Shown here one piece after another: positions 13,028 to 26,768 of a stretch of DNA of 64,000 nucleotides (within the stretch, counting starts at the first letter, position 1; every line of letters starts with the position of its first letter). Source of the DNA: Trichobilharzia regenti (taxonomy: Eukaryota > Platyhelminthes > Trematoda > Strigeidida > Schistosomatidae); contig OX235268.1 in the NCBI GenBank assembly GCA_944472135.2, positions 10,112,589 through 10,176,588 on the forward strand, read 5' to 3'. The notes under the pieces are model-generated. The model did not search any database. It was not told the DNA's origin and was given only the letters and a program-made list of their open reading frames with translations. Both the position numbers and the translations under genes were made by a program.

Positions 13028-16000
13028 CTAAGCACTGTTTTTGGAATAATGCAAACCACTATTATTATTATTATTTAGTTTGCTGAAATGAAGAGCATTT
13101 TCTAACAAAAATGAGTGAAAACTTTCTTGAAGATTTGGAAATTCCATAGTAGAGGAACAACACAGCATCACACGATCTACTGCCGAATACAATTTCACTC
13201 GAAAATCCTAACAGAAGATTAGATTTCCTTGTGATTTGATTATGCTGAAAGTTCGTCAGTGATGTGTTGGCGCACTGTTTAGAAAATATCTGATATTATC
13301 ATCAATAACATTCATTGTATAACGAGAAAAATTCTCCGATTGTTTTACTAGTTATCTCATCCTTGATTTCCAGTTGAATTCAGAAGCTTATATGATCGTG
13401 GACTTTCAAAGGTGTATGCTGCCAGAATACAAACACTGAAACTCACAGAGTGACGACGCCACGTATTTTTGATATTGTTAAGGATAGAGGCTCACAAATA
13501 TTAAATTCCAGTGGAATCTGTGTGTCCACGGAAACATGCGATTTCGTGCTTCTAGCGGCAGTGCCTTCACATTTTAGGAATGAAGCTGAACAAGATCAAT
13601 CTGAGTTGGATGTTACTACCTACAGCACATAACACTTCACTACATCGATGAGCGAACCTTCAAAACAGAGAAGAATTTTATGACCTTTTATCAATTACAA
13701 ACGCACTATGTCAACTGATTCCCTATGCCCGGGTGAAGGAGTACAAAATGAAAGTTCATTTTCCATTGCTTTCTAAAGTGTTGATTGCGTTCTTTTGCCG
13801 AAGTGCACTCACTGTGAATACTCGTTGACTTTGAATGGATGAAGTCATTCGGGAACCACATCATATTTAATGCCATAAAATCAACACTTCGATTTTTGAA
13901 ATGGATGTTAGTCAGCTAAATTCGCCTGGAAACACAGGGTCATCTGAAATACTATAATACTTCAAGGCAGAAACAGTCATACTGAAGCACGAAACTTACG
14001 TTTTCTATCGGCCACATGAAGGAAATACACAAAATATAATTCATCCTCTGATTTTTGTCAAACGAAATACATCTTTCTTATGTGCCAAACTGACAACCAT
14101 GTGATGAGTAAAGTAGCATAGAAATGTATTCCTTTATATCGTGTGAATTTACGGATAGATGGACAGTGAAGTGCAAGACATTAAGATTTGTGCTCTGACA
14201 ACTGGTTCTTTCACAGCCTGTGCAGGCATACATATTTCAAGACAGAAGTGGCGAATGCAATTAACACTAAGTAAAATGTTAACACAGACCTCGATAGATA
14301 TATTTATTACTGACTTTGAAATACAAAGAGAACACAGTACATATGTCGCACAATTTCGGCCGATATTTACTACCTAATCTCCTGTAAGATGATGTGCGCG
14401 AGAAGCCAACGGGCGGATTGCATTTGCACAGAAAATGTGAACGTGCCTGTCAGTAGTGGGCCATTTTTTGAGTTGTTTATGAAAACTGTAATCCCTTCTC
14501 GTTCCATCCTTGTATTCATTTGCTTCTTCAGTTTAGTATACCTGATAGTTAGGCGAATCCCCGTTCCTATTTCACTATATTTCTTTACACTGCGGTGCTG
14601 TGCATTGCCTACACTACCGATGCTCAGCGCACTCACATTTTTATAAAAAAATAAACCATAATTGTCATCACTTATTCTTGATTTCACTCTTATATGCTAG
14701 AAGGAGAAATAATCATCAATAAGTACACTTACTTTCAATAAGACTTGTACAGTTGTTTGCCGAAGGCCAACTCATGTATATCCTGACAAAGCCTATTGTA
14801 TTACATGTAAAAATGACGAACTCAAAAACACACACGACATTCTGTGGATTAACGTAAGACTAAGAAATGCTGTAGTACTCATAGTATGCATCTGTAGAGC
14901 AACTGATATCTCTGGTGACTACGACATGCCGACTCTTCCATGCAAAGATAAGATTATATATGGAGATTTCAAACTCTTCGAAATCAAGTGGGACTCACTG
15001 ATTGAACCAGTTAAATTTAACAAACTCACAGGCAATCCGGACATTTTCTACTGGAAACAAACTTCCACTGTTACTACAACAAATGATAACGTATTAGGCT
15101 TAATATTTCGCCACGATATATTTTCCCTCTCAAAGTAAGCGGGTTATAAGTTGTTAAGTGGTGGCCACAAAAACATTGCTGGTGGCGCCGCCATTAACAC
15201 CATGTGACAACGCCGCATATACCTCTCCTTTACAACAGATAACATAAAGGACTTACAAAAACACAGAATGTGCTTTTGTAAAATCAATGCGAAGATTCTT
15301 TGAATAGGGAGAAAACTTCCTCACTGGAGTCAGTACACAACGGTTTTAGCGGTTGAAAGACAGAAGTCAACAACTGCAGGCCGATTTCTAGCAACCCTTC
15401 AGAATGTAGAATTATGGTAAAACTAATGGTAGATAATATCCTCGAACACATGCTTACCTGCATACTGCCTAAAATCCTGATCATGTTCTACTAATCAGCT
15501 AGATTTTTTAACTTTTTGACCAATCGCCGTGACAGCCGGTAACTAGAACTCGTCATCTACTTTGATACCTCCACAGCATCCGAACACATGGACCATTAGC
15601 CGCTAATACAAAAGATGGATTCATTGAAGATACATGATCAACTGCTGGGATAGCTTATTCCTTAACAACAGCTTCCAGATAGTTGAATGTGTTTCTGTGA
15701 GTTCTAAACCCCGATGAATGATATATATATTTGTACACTCACGCTTCAGTCTGTACATCTTCATATGCTTCACAGTGTCGTTGACTTAGGAACAAGGCAC
15801 TCTAGTGTTATAAGCGAATCGCAGCGCAGACTTAAAATTCGAGGATACATTCCGGATTCATACTCACAAACATTCATGACAATCAGGCAAAAGTCATATT
15901 ATACGAAAAATGCTTAAGATTATTATCAGAATACCGCGTTTTTATCCTCTGCAGCGCTTGATTATGTGACAGAATCAGTGTGTAAATTGTTAACAACATT

Positions 16001-17905
16001 TCACATCCAAGCTATTTACATATGATATTTGTATATTTCGAGATTCTGACCAACTCTGAGCGAGATGAATAAGTCTAAAGGCGATTTTCATCATTAAAGT
16101 ATTGAATGCAATATATATTTTTCTAACAGTAAGGACATACAGTTCCCACCCGAAGGTAGTTATAGCCAAGGTCACCGAACATGCACGTAATTTTCTATCC
16201 AGAATTATAAATCCAGTTCTTACGAAGTAAAAGAGAAGCATTTTTTAAACTCGTCTCATGCAGTAGCAGTTTTCTACGCCAGGACCCTAGTTTCTATGTC
16301 ACAAGATGTATAACATCCAGCCAAATTTCGTGACTTCCATTCCAGATCACACATAGTGTCTTACTTCGCCTGATATAAGAGAATTAAGCTGACTCAGCCT
16401 ATCTCCCTATTGATATTCTAGTAAGTGAATGGTTTCCAGTGTGAGCGATTTATAGCGACGAAATATACAAATATATGAGTTCATGAGATTAAATAGCCTT
16501 TGTTGTCTTCAAGAAAGTACAGACAGCCTTAGTAACTGTAGTTAGATAAGATCTGAATACGCACTGGTCTTTCATGAAATGTTCGAGCTAATACTCGATA
16601 CGCAGGTGGGTAGTGCAAATGTACACACATATCCTTACTCATCCTGTTCATCTACTAGTGGCAATGTCTTGTTTGTTCTTTTAACCATTACAGTGAATAG
16701 AACAAGAAGCTCAGCGAAGTATCTTTTTAGCAATTTCATCCTCACAAGCTGTACAGTGTCATTCATCTACTTCCGTTTGCACGAATACAATTATTACTGA
16801 ATTGCACACCATAACGAAAGGGATTTAATTTTGGTAATGATTTCTAATTTAGTTTGGAAGTATGAGGGTGCAAATATAGATTGCAAAGTGCTTTTCTGTA
16901 TATTTGAATTCTATACTTTTTTTGTTTTCGGTTATGGAGTACCCTTTTTGGCAGCTTATACTTCTGAATTCGATTTGTTTCAGGGCACATCATGACCACA
17001 GCTTACGTAATACGCCGAGATTTCATCGCCGATTAATAGTTTTCCATCTCCTGTTTGCATGATCTCAAGTAGAATTCAGTGGATGCCTCTGCGATACTCA
17101 CATAAAATCGACCAATCATTACGGCATTATTTCCGGTACACTGAAGACTGGAAAATATCCTTGTTGGTCAATCCATAATGCCATTAGGCTATCAGTCAAA
17201 ACGGACTCACGTTGAATGTCGTAATGCATATTCTTTACGAATATCGACCAGTCACTATCATGTTCAATCTGAAAGTGTAGATATTCATGAACACATTCAT
17301 ATAATATCTGATAATACTCCATAAAGTGCTTCGAGCACACAATTTTTTTCTCTTGCATACATGGTTTTCCTGAACAATGTAAACACTAGAACATCTTTGC
17401 GTCATTGTAATCAAAATTATTCACTGGGGACTCCGTTTTCTACACTTTTACATGAAAAGAAATGCAGATGGAACCATAAGAATAGGAACCCACTTGCGAT
17501 ATTGTGAATCGCTTCATGCCAAACACTATTTTTTTATGCAAATTGAATTTTTCAGCGTGTGCATATTGAGCAGTATAACTCGTTATACGGTTGAAATCAG
17601 AATATAAAGCCGCAATACTTGAAGTAAATAGAAGCATAGTGGACATATGATTTTCCCCGTGAATATGTGATTCTCGTATTTGAAGATCATAAAGTACATT
17701 TGCATTAGTTTGTCTCTGATATTCGCCAACTGGCACAACTGCCATGCGATTGCTGGATTTTGAATAAAAATAAATAAATAAAATCCAATGAAATTTATTT
17801 TCAGTATATTGAGAGACAATATAGAAGAAGACGGTTGCAATTGGATAGTACGCTAAGCATCACAAAATATGACTTGAGACAACTCTTTGCATGTATAGGC
17901 GTGCC
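13028..17905. repeat. Segment A, copy 1 (4.9 kb segmental duplication)
   Basis: Collinear with 42948-47875 in the same orientation over about 4.9 kb, with scattered substitutions and small indels. One example is the ~20-bp difference near 14712; the region 17200-17700 is more diverged. The left end begins in a sequence ending (ATT)n (13035-13078), resembling a non-LTR 3' tail. The only recognisable content is a decayed non-LTR element (14740-16000). Confidence 0.9.
14740..16000 (+). mobile_element. Decayed CR1/Jockey-like non-LTR element inside segment A (copy 1)
   Basis: Plus-strand frames at 14926-15138 contain IIYGDFKLFEIKWDS, matching the GDFN..I.WD block of the apurinic endonuclease domain. 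At about 15340-15480 NCRPISSNPSECRIM and VDNILEHMLTCILPK resemble the RT finger block NYRPISLTS...ILSHL. A later frame (15714-15917) with VDLGTRHSSVISES resembles the DLGV block of the RT C-terminus. Order and strand agree with one element. Stops and frameshifts are frequent, so it is a relic. A parallel copy sits at 44620-45900. Confidence 0.55.
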
Positions 17906-20489
17906 TTATGAGGAAAATGTCGGTTATTTAGGTCGATGTAGCACTAATAAATTTGCTTACAACCTTTAAAGTCTCACTTTAAATTGCAAGTCTTTTTCAC
18001 GAGCGCAGGAAGGAATACGAGGGACAAAAACACTAGCAGTTAGAAAACCAAAATAAGCGGTTTGTGAGGGAAGAGAAAGTCCAAGCGATCTTATATAGTG
18101 ATTCATTTGGATGACTATTGAAGAATTAAGTAAGTTATAAATCAGTGACCATCTGACACTGTGGAATGTTCACTGATGCTATACGAACGAAGTCATACGT
18201 TAACTTCAAACAGAGAAATATTTATGTCTTAAAATACAGATAAAATAGAAGAGGGATAGTTCAGGAGTGAAAGTAACATGCTCAGTATAGGCTAAATACG
18301 GGTGTTTGGTAGATCAGGACTATCGCTATAGAATATTTAATTCCGAATGCATCAATGCACATCGTACAGAACACATGCAAGTGCGTTGGCTATGACTGAA
18401 AATGCTGCATGGTACATTAGTATCAATATTGTATGGACATGATATTTCTGAACTTTGGGGAGATGCATATTCCTTTGCGAGATATGAGAGTGTCTATTCT
18501 AATTAATGGAACAGTGATAAGGAAAAGGAATAATAAGCACGGATTCAGAAGATGTTATCAATCATTCATTTACGCAACCTCTCTGTAGAATTGTTCTGTT
18601 GACAATTAATCTAACAGGCGCACCGACACACTGAGCCCAAGCATGTATAAATTAGATCTAAGTGTGACAACAATAAACAAAGACTGATGTCCTTGGTGTA
18701 ACTAGTTATCAGCTATCAGTTATGTAAACCTTTGTGTCTACCACTTCACAAGCTTCGTGAGTTATATATGGCATGTCCCACAAGTTAGCTCACTCAGAAA
18801 CGTTTCCGTATGTTGAAGAAAATGCCTTGAACACTATATAATTCACATGTATATATTTGCATTTACAAATTAGTGACATCCGTAAGCACACATCAGCCAA
18901 CACGATTATTATGAATTTGACGGAAACTCCAGTGATAGGCGCAAATTATGAAAGTTTACACAAACATGCGCTAAGTGGACTAACTTTTGTTAATGTTACA
19001 ATTAGCCACAAAGTATGACTTGACTACTGACAAAGAATGGCAGTAGAATGAAGGGATTTCGTGAGAATTACCACAAGAGTTGTGCTGAGTAATCTGACTA
19101 GAAATATCTCGCCACTCATCGAGACAGCCAATAAACATCGAATGTCCAATTGTCTACTCCGAAACGTCATAATGCGAATTCCCGAAATGCCTTAGAGTAC
19201 TTCTAATTTTTCCGACAACTCTCTCTTTATCACGAATATTTTTATTTCACTTCAGATATCTCAGATCTTCTTGATACTTTTTAGTGGGAAACAGTGAGGA
19301 ACAATATATTAGTGGTATTCTGCGACAACAGTTCTCTAGGCGAAATTTGTCGTGTAAACAATTATCATTATATGAATTCATGTAGTTTGGTTCAACCATA
19401 TGTTCTTAGCATGTCTTCGCCATGCATACGAAGTAATAATAATGGCTTCCAGATATATTTCTTCTTCCCATTTCACCTGACTCTGGACACATTTCTTCAC
19501 TTCACTGTCTATTGTATTGCTATTTAACAACTACTTGTATTCTTCCAGTTTCTGAATTTTTTCTGTGTGTTTCACTTGGTCAGTCATTCATTTGACATAG
19601 TTGGTGAGTGTTGTTCGGAGGAGATCTGGTGTTGCCTGGTTATCGTTTTGAGATTTCTTGATTCATGTTGTCACAATTTGTGGTTGAAGACTTTGTCCTC
19701 AGCCACCATTGCAATTACTTCATAATGAAATATGCTTCGCGTCCACTGTTATGCATATCTATCAATTTCATACAATAATCTGTGTACCCATTAACTTGAA
19801 ACATGGACTATTTACATATGTTTGAGACTTCTATACAAGTGGAGATCAATTCTGCCTCTGTATACGTTCGATAAGTCAACTTCCCAATCTCACACTTTCC
19901 TAATTTCCGCATCGCGTTCATTGTTCATGCAAATATGATTTTCGAGAGTAGCAGGCATGCTGCTAAGCTGTTCTCAAATATAAGAGGTGAATGACTATAC
20001 TTCTACATTCTATTAAACATAATTAACACACACTTCGCCTAATAAAGCTGCTTTTACTTGTGGAATTCATTCTTATACTACCCGGGTAGTCGTAAGTGGT
20101 TAGTTGCTAGTGAAGAAATAATTCGCTGCTAAACTGATTATAAAATACTCCTTACCGACATGGATTATCGGATGAATATTCATGTAATAGGGAGCAAGTC
20201 GTATTTTGATCTGATAGCCTTCAGTCAGCAAGGCGTGAGCTGCAACGACTGAAATGTATCAACCTGTAGATCATTTTCAATAGCTCAATGACTTATCTTG
20301 CAGCATTAGGGACACGATACTCAGATATATTAACTGTATTGAAGATTCGGTCATGTAATATTACTTGAAATGCTTTTTGATTTTATGAGAAGTAACTATC
20401 TGATTCAGTGTATGTAAGTACAAAATGTTCTCTTTGTATTAGCCAGTCTCAGAATTACTGCTTACTGGTGTTTCACAAGAGCCATGAAA
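17906..20489. other. No gene recognised
   Basis: Non-coding A+T-rich sequence. I see no domain, RNA gene or structured repeat here. Confidence 0.4.
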
Positions 20490-20940
20490 ATGATATCCGA
20501 CTATCGACCAAAGGGCGGGTGTACTGTTCATCACTCCGCTTCGTCTTCCTTTATGTCTGTGAAACCTGGCCATTGAGGGTGGAAGACATCAAAAGTTTAG
20601 CTGTTTTTGATCATAGGTGCCTGCGTTTTATTTCCCGTGTGAAGTGGTATAATAAGGTGAGCAATATTGAGGTTAGGCATCGGGTTCTAGGTAAGCAGGG
20701 GAAATCAATCGACGAGGTTGTGAAGTTATATAGACTGAGATGGTTAGGATATGTGTTACGTATGTCTAATCATCGCCTTCCTCGACGGGCAATGTTAGCT
20801 GATATAGGCTGGAAAAGAACTAGTGGTGGTCAGACCGAAACATGGCATCAGTCAATAAAATCTACAACAGTTAGTCTAAGCCACGAAGGAAGGTGTAGAC
20901 TTCCTGGTTGGGGTCCTCGGGACGGAAATAATGAGTGAGG
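20490..20940 (+). mobile_element. Non-LTR retrotransposon C-terminal fragment
   Basis: The frame from about 20490 reads DIRLSTKGRVYCSSLRF, CETWPLRVEDIKSLAVFDHRCLR, VSNIEVRHRVLG, LYRLRWLGYVLRMSNHRLPR and LSHEGRCRLPGWGPRDG. This string of blocks is the RT C-terminal tail of a non-LTR family that is very abundant in schistosomes. It stays open over about 150 codons, so decay is modest, but it is truncated at both ends: there is no RT core, and the last ~20 residues and 3' UTR are missing after GPRDG. A second, shorter fragment of the family lies at 61215-61500 and holds the end missing here. Confidence 0.85.
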
Positions 20941-22614
20941 CGCCTGAATATGATTTTAAGGAGATCATATAAGGAATAAGATAGCAGGGAACAGGACAAC
21001 ATGGCTATTCGTTGGTGAAGTTTTATATTCCCTTAAGGACACAGGAGAACATTAATACGAATGTGTAGTGAACGGACCACAGCGTCCTATTAAATATCCT
21101 ACGTTTATCAGATTTAAAATCGTGCGGCTTAAATAAGTTGCATATTTCAGTTAGGCTGAAAGTGTGGAGAATACAACACTGAAATAAATGAATTTGACAG
21201 GTCTTCAATTTGCGGTAATTCGATGGAGTCATTTATTTAGTGTTGGACTTCCACTGATGTCAGTTTGAACAGATATTTGATACATCTGCGCCTCTACCTT
21301 TTGCTTCTCTTTGTTATTAACTAACCCTTTAAAACGATGTATAGAGCTATATACATGTATATATGTGCACTGAAACTCAGTCGATGGTAAGTTTACTTTG
21401 ATTTTGATAAAAATTTGTATTTTCCTCGGAAACTAAAAATGCTTGATCAATGATAAAGTTTATCGGATATAGATGCGTAAAACTGCTTTCCACAAATGAA
21501 TGTTTGCTTGCACTAAGCGGTCAGCCTTTATTGCATAATTCCGTGAACATACATTACAGGTATTTTTTGTTATCATAGTCGTAATAAGCAATAAGCACCA
21601 CCGCAATTCACAGATATTTTATTTGATTAAGCTAATCTGTGGTGTATCCTACTTTTACTATCAAATAAGTGTATGGATGAGAAGAAATACCCAGTATTCA
21701 TATACAGTTTTGAAACATACTCTTCCAAACTGAAGCACCTGTTTATTGCTAACACTACTGTCAGTTTCAATCTTCAGTTCAATTTACCCTTCGTGTTCTC
21801 TTCCCGACGGGTAAAACATTTTCATACGAAAAATTACTTTAAAGACAGAGCAAAGCTTCTTTCCTCTGTCTACGTAATAATAAAACGAATATGACAAATA
21901 GAATGCGCATATGTAAAAAAATTGTGAGACAACTTGAACACTCTCTTTCTTTCTTTTCAAGTGCAGTAATTTGTAATAATTCGAACTCGAATTATTCTAG
22001 TTACTGCTTTCTAGGCATTTAAAGATTCGCCTAAAATGAAGTGCTTACGCTTCTTTAGTTTCTTTTCAAATCGGGATAGCCTTGCTTTTTTATACTGCAT
22101 ATTGCGATGTACTGGGATTACCTCACACTTTCGTTTGAAATAAGCGTTAATGAGATTAATCCACGAAATGTTTCATATTTCTGGACAGATGCACAAACTG
22201 CTACTCATGCATTCACTCAACACCTGAATATCTCTTGATAGAGTCTGGTTATTTCAGATAAAGCGTATAAGACAAAGTTAAGTAAAGAAACGACAAAAAT
22301 GTATCTATACAATGGTATTGATTATAAACACTTTCAGTGTAAACAAAATAATATTTGTATACGTATAACATACATAAAGGTAGTAAACTATTTTTCACTA
22401 TCTGACAATCGACATTAACCGACGAGTGCCACCATAGATGGGAGTTTAAGAAATGACGTTATATGACGTGCCATTGATTAAACCGACCTTTTGTTTCCTT
22501 TTCAACTGTTTGTATTTCGTAGTGCGAAAATTCCCATTAAGTCATGTGGAAAAGAGGAGACGTTCAGCGAAGAGACTCTCTTCGGCGAATTCATTTACAT
22601 AGCTGTACAATCGC

Positions 22615-22615
<1 letters not shown>
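20941..22615. other. No gene recognised
   Basis: A+T-rich sequence with only short unsupported frames. Confidence 0.4.

Positions 22616-22651
<36 letters not shown>
22616..22651. repeat. (AT)n microsatellite
   Basis: About 18 AT units, next to the presumed 3' end of the minus-strand PLE that follows. Confidence 0.9.
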
Positions 22652-22654
<3 letters not shown>

Positions 22655-23470
22655 TTTGTATGTTTACATGAGGTTTGTCAAGTTTATATAATTGATCAGG
22701 TAATAAAAGAATAATCTCATACAGAAACAAGGTTAGTCAGACAGCAACTAAAGTAAGATTGAGTTAGTGAGTTAGATGACGTGATATAATTGACTGAAAT
22801 GTTTCAACTTGGGTCAGGGTAGCAACAGAGGTAATTACAGGTAGATACTAATTAGAAGTGGAGTAGATAATAATGCCATTTAAATACGAACTGAAATTGG
22901 GCAATCACGTTGGATGACGTAACATAAATGAGTAGAAATTGAGCGTTGGTCAAGTAAGTAACAGTGGTATTGTGGTGCAGAAATTAAATCGGTTGGGGGA
23001 AGAGAACAAAACAGTTGAAAATGCAAAATATTACAATTGAGAAGACAAGATAATACTAATGAAGAGACAGAAAAAAAGGATTAGGTAGATATAACTTGTC
23101 GGGTAATGAGACAGATTAAGTCCATTGCAAGTGTAGTGATTGAACGATCTTCTTCTGTATGCACAGTTCAGGACTTAGCAAGTGAATCGCCATGGCTTCT
23201 GCAGTTTGAAGAAGTCTGATTTGCACACCTTCAGGAAGACTACTTCTTACTTTGTGGATGACTTTGAAGTTTGTTTAGAGTGCAGCTTGGTGTCCGGATT
23301 CTATCATATATTCTAAGACGGAGCTACGGGGACATCATTTTTCTTCTTTGTAAAACCATGTTGGTAAGTGTTCGGTGATGCACTTGGAAAGTGAACGCTG
23401 GGTACGGCCGACATACCTGGCTTCACACGAGCAGGTAAATTGATAAATACACATTGGTGAGGCCAGTGTT
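22652..23470 (-). mobile_element. Penelope-like element, GIY-YIG endonuclease end and 3' UTR
   Basis: On the minus strand from about 23460 the translation gives CIYQFTCSCEARYVGRTQRS, the zinc-type and GIY-YIG nuclease start of PLEs. After a frameshift it continues with LEYMIESGHQAAL, NFKVIHKVRSSLPEGVQ and LQTAEAMAIHLLSPELCIQ, the conserved C-terminal blocks. Coding ends near 23115 and an apparent 3' UTR runs to the AT tract at 22616-22651. RT and the upstream part are missing. One in-frame stop (after GHQAAL) and a frameshift show it is dead. Confidence 0.8.
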
Positions 23471-25194
23471 CATTTTCCTCAAACCTATAAAAAATCAAAA
23501 AAGAATATTTGAGTTTTTTATATGGTCACGCGTAATTTTAGGCGAATTTTTCAAAATGAACAATTCCTTCAAATAAATCAGGAGACGGAATTGTGAAACG
23601 TTATTCATACACCTATGTATTACTCTGATCATGGCCAATACACTTCTTTTCATATTTCTCTTCACCTTACAAGACTAATAAAATGAATGAAGAAACAATT
23701 TAGCGATTAAACGTTTCTCATTGAAACTCTTTTGTTAACAGCTAGTAAAGTACGAGAATGGTAAGTTTAGTAGACAAAAGGAGAAAACCTGAGTATTTTC
23801 TATTTTTAATCCCTCTTTTATTGACTAAATTTCTTTAATCGTTTCATATTAGTTTGAAGATAATCCGGCTGCAGTCATTTTTGAACTCAAACATGAAATA
23901 TTTGTGATCGAAGAGACTCCCCGAATACTCCACCAGTCATCATTCCGTCATTCGTACGTGAAATGTTTTCGTGACCTCTGCATATGTGAAGTCTGGAATA
24001 TATTTATCTCAGAGTCAGCCGACTTCCTTGCATAAAAGTGATATTTATACATTGGCAAATATTGCATTACTCACTAACCTTGTTACACAGTCTATCGTAT
24101 GTTGCGGTGGTTCGTAAGGTTATTCGAATTTGTAATACGAGGAGTACTGTCGTCAAAAATTTTGACGGTCACCGACTGACGTTTAAGTTTCACCTTTCTT
24201 TGTAACTGGCTTGACACTTCCATTTCGCTTAGCAAAACATCCGTGCGAATGGAATTCCTAACAATTATGGAATCGATTTAAATTTGCTAACAGCAGAACG
24301 GTATTCTTCATATGTGGCGTCAAAAGCTGAGCCACTTGACTCAATCTCTTTTTTATTTGTATGAAGCACAGATGTTGGCTCTGAATATTTCAGGTCAAAA
24401 TACAGCGCTATCAGGAATTTCCTAGACGTTACGTAATTTCAATCTCCATGTAACTTACTGTGAATTAGTGACATCCAAATCACTAATCCGTTGAAAATAA
24501 AGGTTTCTCTCTGAATAAAACCACCAAAAATGTTCACTCGAAAAAAGACATTTTGCCTATCATGAAATATTCAAAACATCCAGAGAGTGTCAAGTTCCCT
24601 AAATAAATTGACCTTATTTTGTGACAGATGCTCATTTCAGTGAAGATTTTGAGACAAATATACACCTGTCAATTTCATACTGAGAAACAAACTTGAATTT
24701 ATTTAGACAATTGAAAGAGAAATCTCAGTCGGTACAGTAAAATAACCAGTTCAGAATGAGCTTGTACGTGCATTTAATGTCATGTATTAAACTGAATTGG
24801 TAGCTGCTACCTGAGATTCAAAATACACAAGATAAGCCCACACTACATCTTCAAACCTCCCGGTTTCGCCATGACTCTAATGTAATTACCTCTGCATCAA
24901 AACAAATATCTCGACATACAGGTGAAACATTGTTGATACTAATTTAAGGAGACTCTGTTCTTGTGTGGTTTCCTAGAGAGCTGGATAACTGAATTGCAAT
25001 TGTCACTTTATTAACCTGTGGTCCTGTCTCATGCTACAAATCAAAGTAACTGGGAATCTGTGACAAGAAGCTAAGTATGTTGAAGCAAATTTTCTGATAG
25101 GTGATGATAGGATATTTGAACCTACATGCACCATTCTAGTAATATCAGTATTGATGACCCATTTCAAAGGAATAAGTAGACAGTAAACATAAAA
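23471..25194. other. No gene recognised
   Basis: Non-coding A+T-rich sequence with no recognised motif. Confidence 0.4.
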
Positions 25195-25674
25195 AGCACT
25201 CCAGGTGAACATACAGAAGACGCAGATGACAAAGACGACCAGATAAACAACAACGACAACAACCAGCTGAATAGAAGAAATTTGATAGAGATAACTGCTT
25301 TCGATTAACTAGGAAGCATCTTTTCAACCACTCGAGGAAATGATGGAGATGTCAAAACAACGATTGGAAAGGCAAAATATACCTTCACAAAATGTGAAAT
25401 CAGTTTGGAAATGTTCTGTACTTCTAATCATTGTGAACAGTATTCGGTTTTCCAATTCAGGTGTTAAATGAGATCTTCTGTATTGGTCAGAAGCTTGGTG
25501 CATAGGTGAAGTCGTTTCCAACAGGCGTTTGCAGACTTGTATCAACAGTTGCCTTCAGTAACTCCATATTAATTGCCAGATCGTCATAAAAAATAGTAAC
25601 AATAAAGTATGGCAAAAAACTAACCGAGTGATTGTTCCTGAACACAGATTACGAAAAAAATTGGGTACACTGGG
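25195..25674 (+). mobile_element. RTE-like 3' fragment, left part (split by BEL/Pao insertion)
   Basis: Plus-strand blocks HVNIQKTQMTKTT, LGSIFSTTRGNDGDVKTTIGKAKYTF and RRLQTCINSC match the RTE RT thumb and connection seen elsewhere in the window. The element resumes directly after the BEL/Pao element at 28585. Stops and frameshifts occur throughout. Confidence 0.8.
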
Positions 25675-26318
25675 TGTAAGATCAATTCTATTCCCATCCT
25701 TGAATCAAGTCAACCTGTCCCAGATCAGCCTAGCGTTGTTGCAACCCAATTATCCATGCCTAACGTGTCTATCCCTGCTTGTTTAATGAACTGTGTGTAT
25801 GTGTTTTTACCTCGATCTGTTTAGTCAGACGGTTGAACTCATGGCCCAATCAGAGTATTTTGTGAACTGTTATTTTTGCTGACCCATGTCTAACTTTGTA
25901 CTATTCTGTAGAGTTTATCTTATTTATTGATTTTCATCTGTATTTTCCTACCTGGTTAAGTAGCCAATTAAATTCTATCTTTGTGCTTATGCTCGGTCTA
26001 TCTCTCTTAAACGCTCTCTGTTTTATGCTATGCCTTACTTGGGTTCATTCTTCTACTGACTGCTTACCTGAACTGTCGTGTCTGGTTCCGGCTAGTTCGC
26101 ATTTTTGGCTTTAACGTTATTCCGCTCTGATAGCGGTACCTTGCTTTCTGTTAAGCGTTGTGCTTTGTACTCTTGAAACCGTTAAGGTTTGTTGTATATA
26201 TAATTATTGATTTGTTTATTAATAGTACCGTAGAAACAGTGACCGGCTTCTTGTTTGTTCTGGACCGGGATAGCCTTTATCTACGCGTGACTTAATTTCA
26301 AGCGATATTGCGCTTACA
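25675..26318 (+). repeat. BEL/Pao 5' LTR
   Basis: Begins TGTAAGATC and ends GCGCTTACA. Same 644-bp length as the 3' copy and apparently identical to it. A TATA-like stretch (TATATATAA) lies near 26194-26203. A 72-codon frame inside both LTRs is chance. Confidence 0.95.
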
Positions 26319-26700
26319 GTACTTAACGGAGTACGTAACGTAGTACTTGACGCTAAACGGATCGAGACTTTACTGAATTGGTCAGTACTTCGTACTGAAC
26401 TGGTCAGTACTTAACGTTACAGAGGAGATCGTACTGAACTGATCAGTACTTAACGAAAGAGGAATTGTCATTGAAGAAAATCCCGTACTGAACTGGTCAG
26501 TACTTAACGTAGTACATAACGCTAAAGGGATCGAGACCGTACTGAATGTCAGTACTTAACGAAAGAGGAATTGTCATTGAAGAAAAACCCGTACTGAACT
26601 GGTCAGTACTTAACGCTAAACGGATCGAGACCGTACTGAATTGGTCAGTACTCAACGTCAAATAGGAAAATCCCGTACTGAACTGGTCAGTACTGAGCGT
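26319..26700 (+). repeat. Array of eight GTACTGA/TCAGTAC hairpins in the BEL/Pao leader
   Basis: Directly after the 5' LTR, short inverted repeats of the form GTACTGA-spacer-TCAGTAC recur at 26370, 26392, 26431, 26485, 26539, 26591, 26633 and 26675, each 17-19 bp and usually followed by TTAACG. Between them two longer spacer modules alternate (GCTAAACGGATCGAGACC and GAAAGAGGAATTGTCATTG types). The array occupies the place where a tRNA primer-binding site is expected, and no TGG-starting site is seen within the first ~60 nt. Confidence 0.9.
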
Positions 26701-26768
26701 TCATCCAGAAGAAACTGTGGTGAATTGGCAGCACGCAACGTTGTTGACAATACATTGTCTTTGGAACA

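Noticed and set aside
22491..22730. Frames with long Tyr-Ile repeats
   Set aside because: Translation of the (AT)n microsatellite.
25896..26114. 72-codon frame repeated identically at 28162-28380
   Set aside because: It lies inside the two BEL/Pao LTRs; identity is due to LTR duplication and there is no protein motif.
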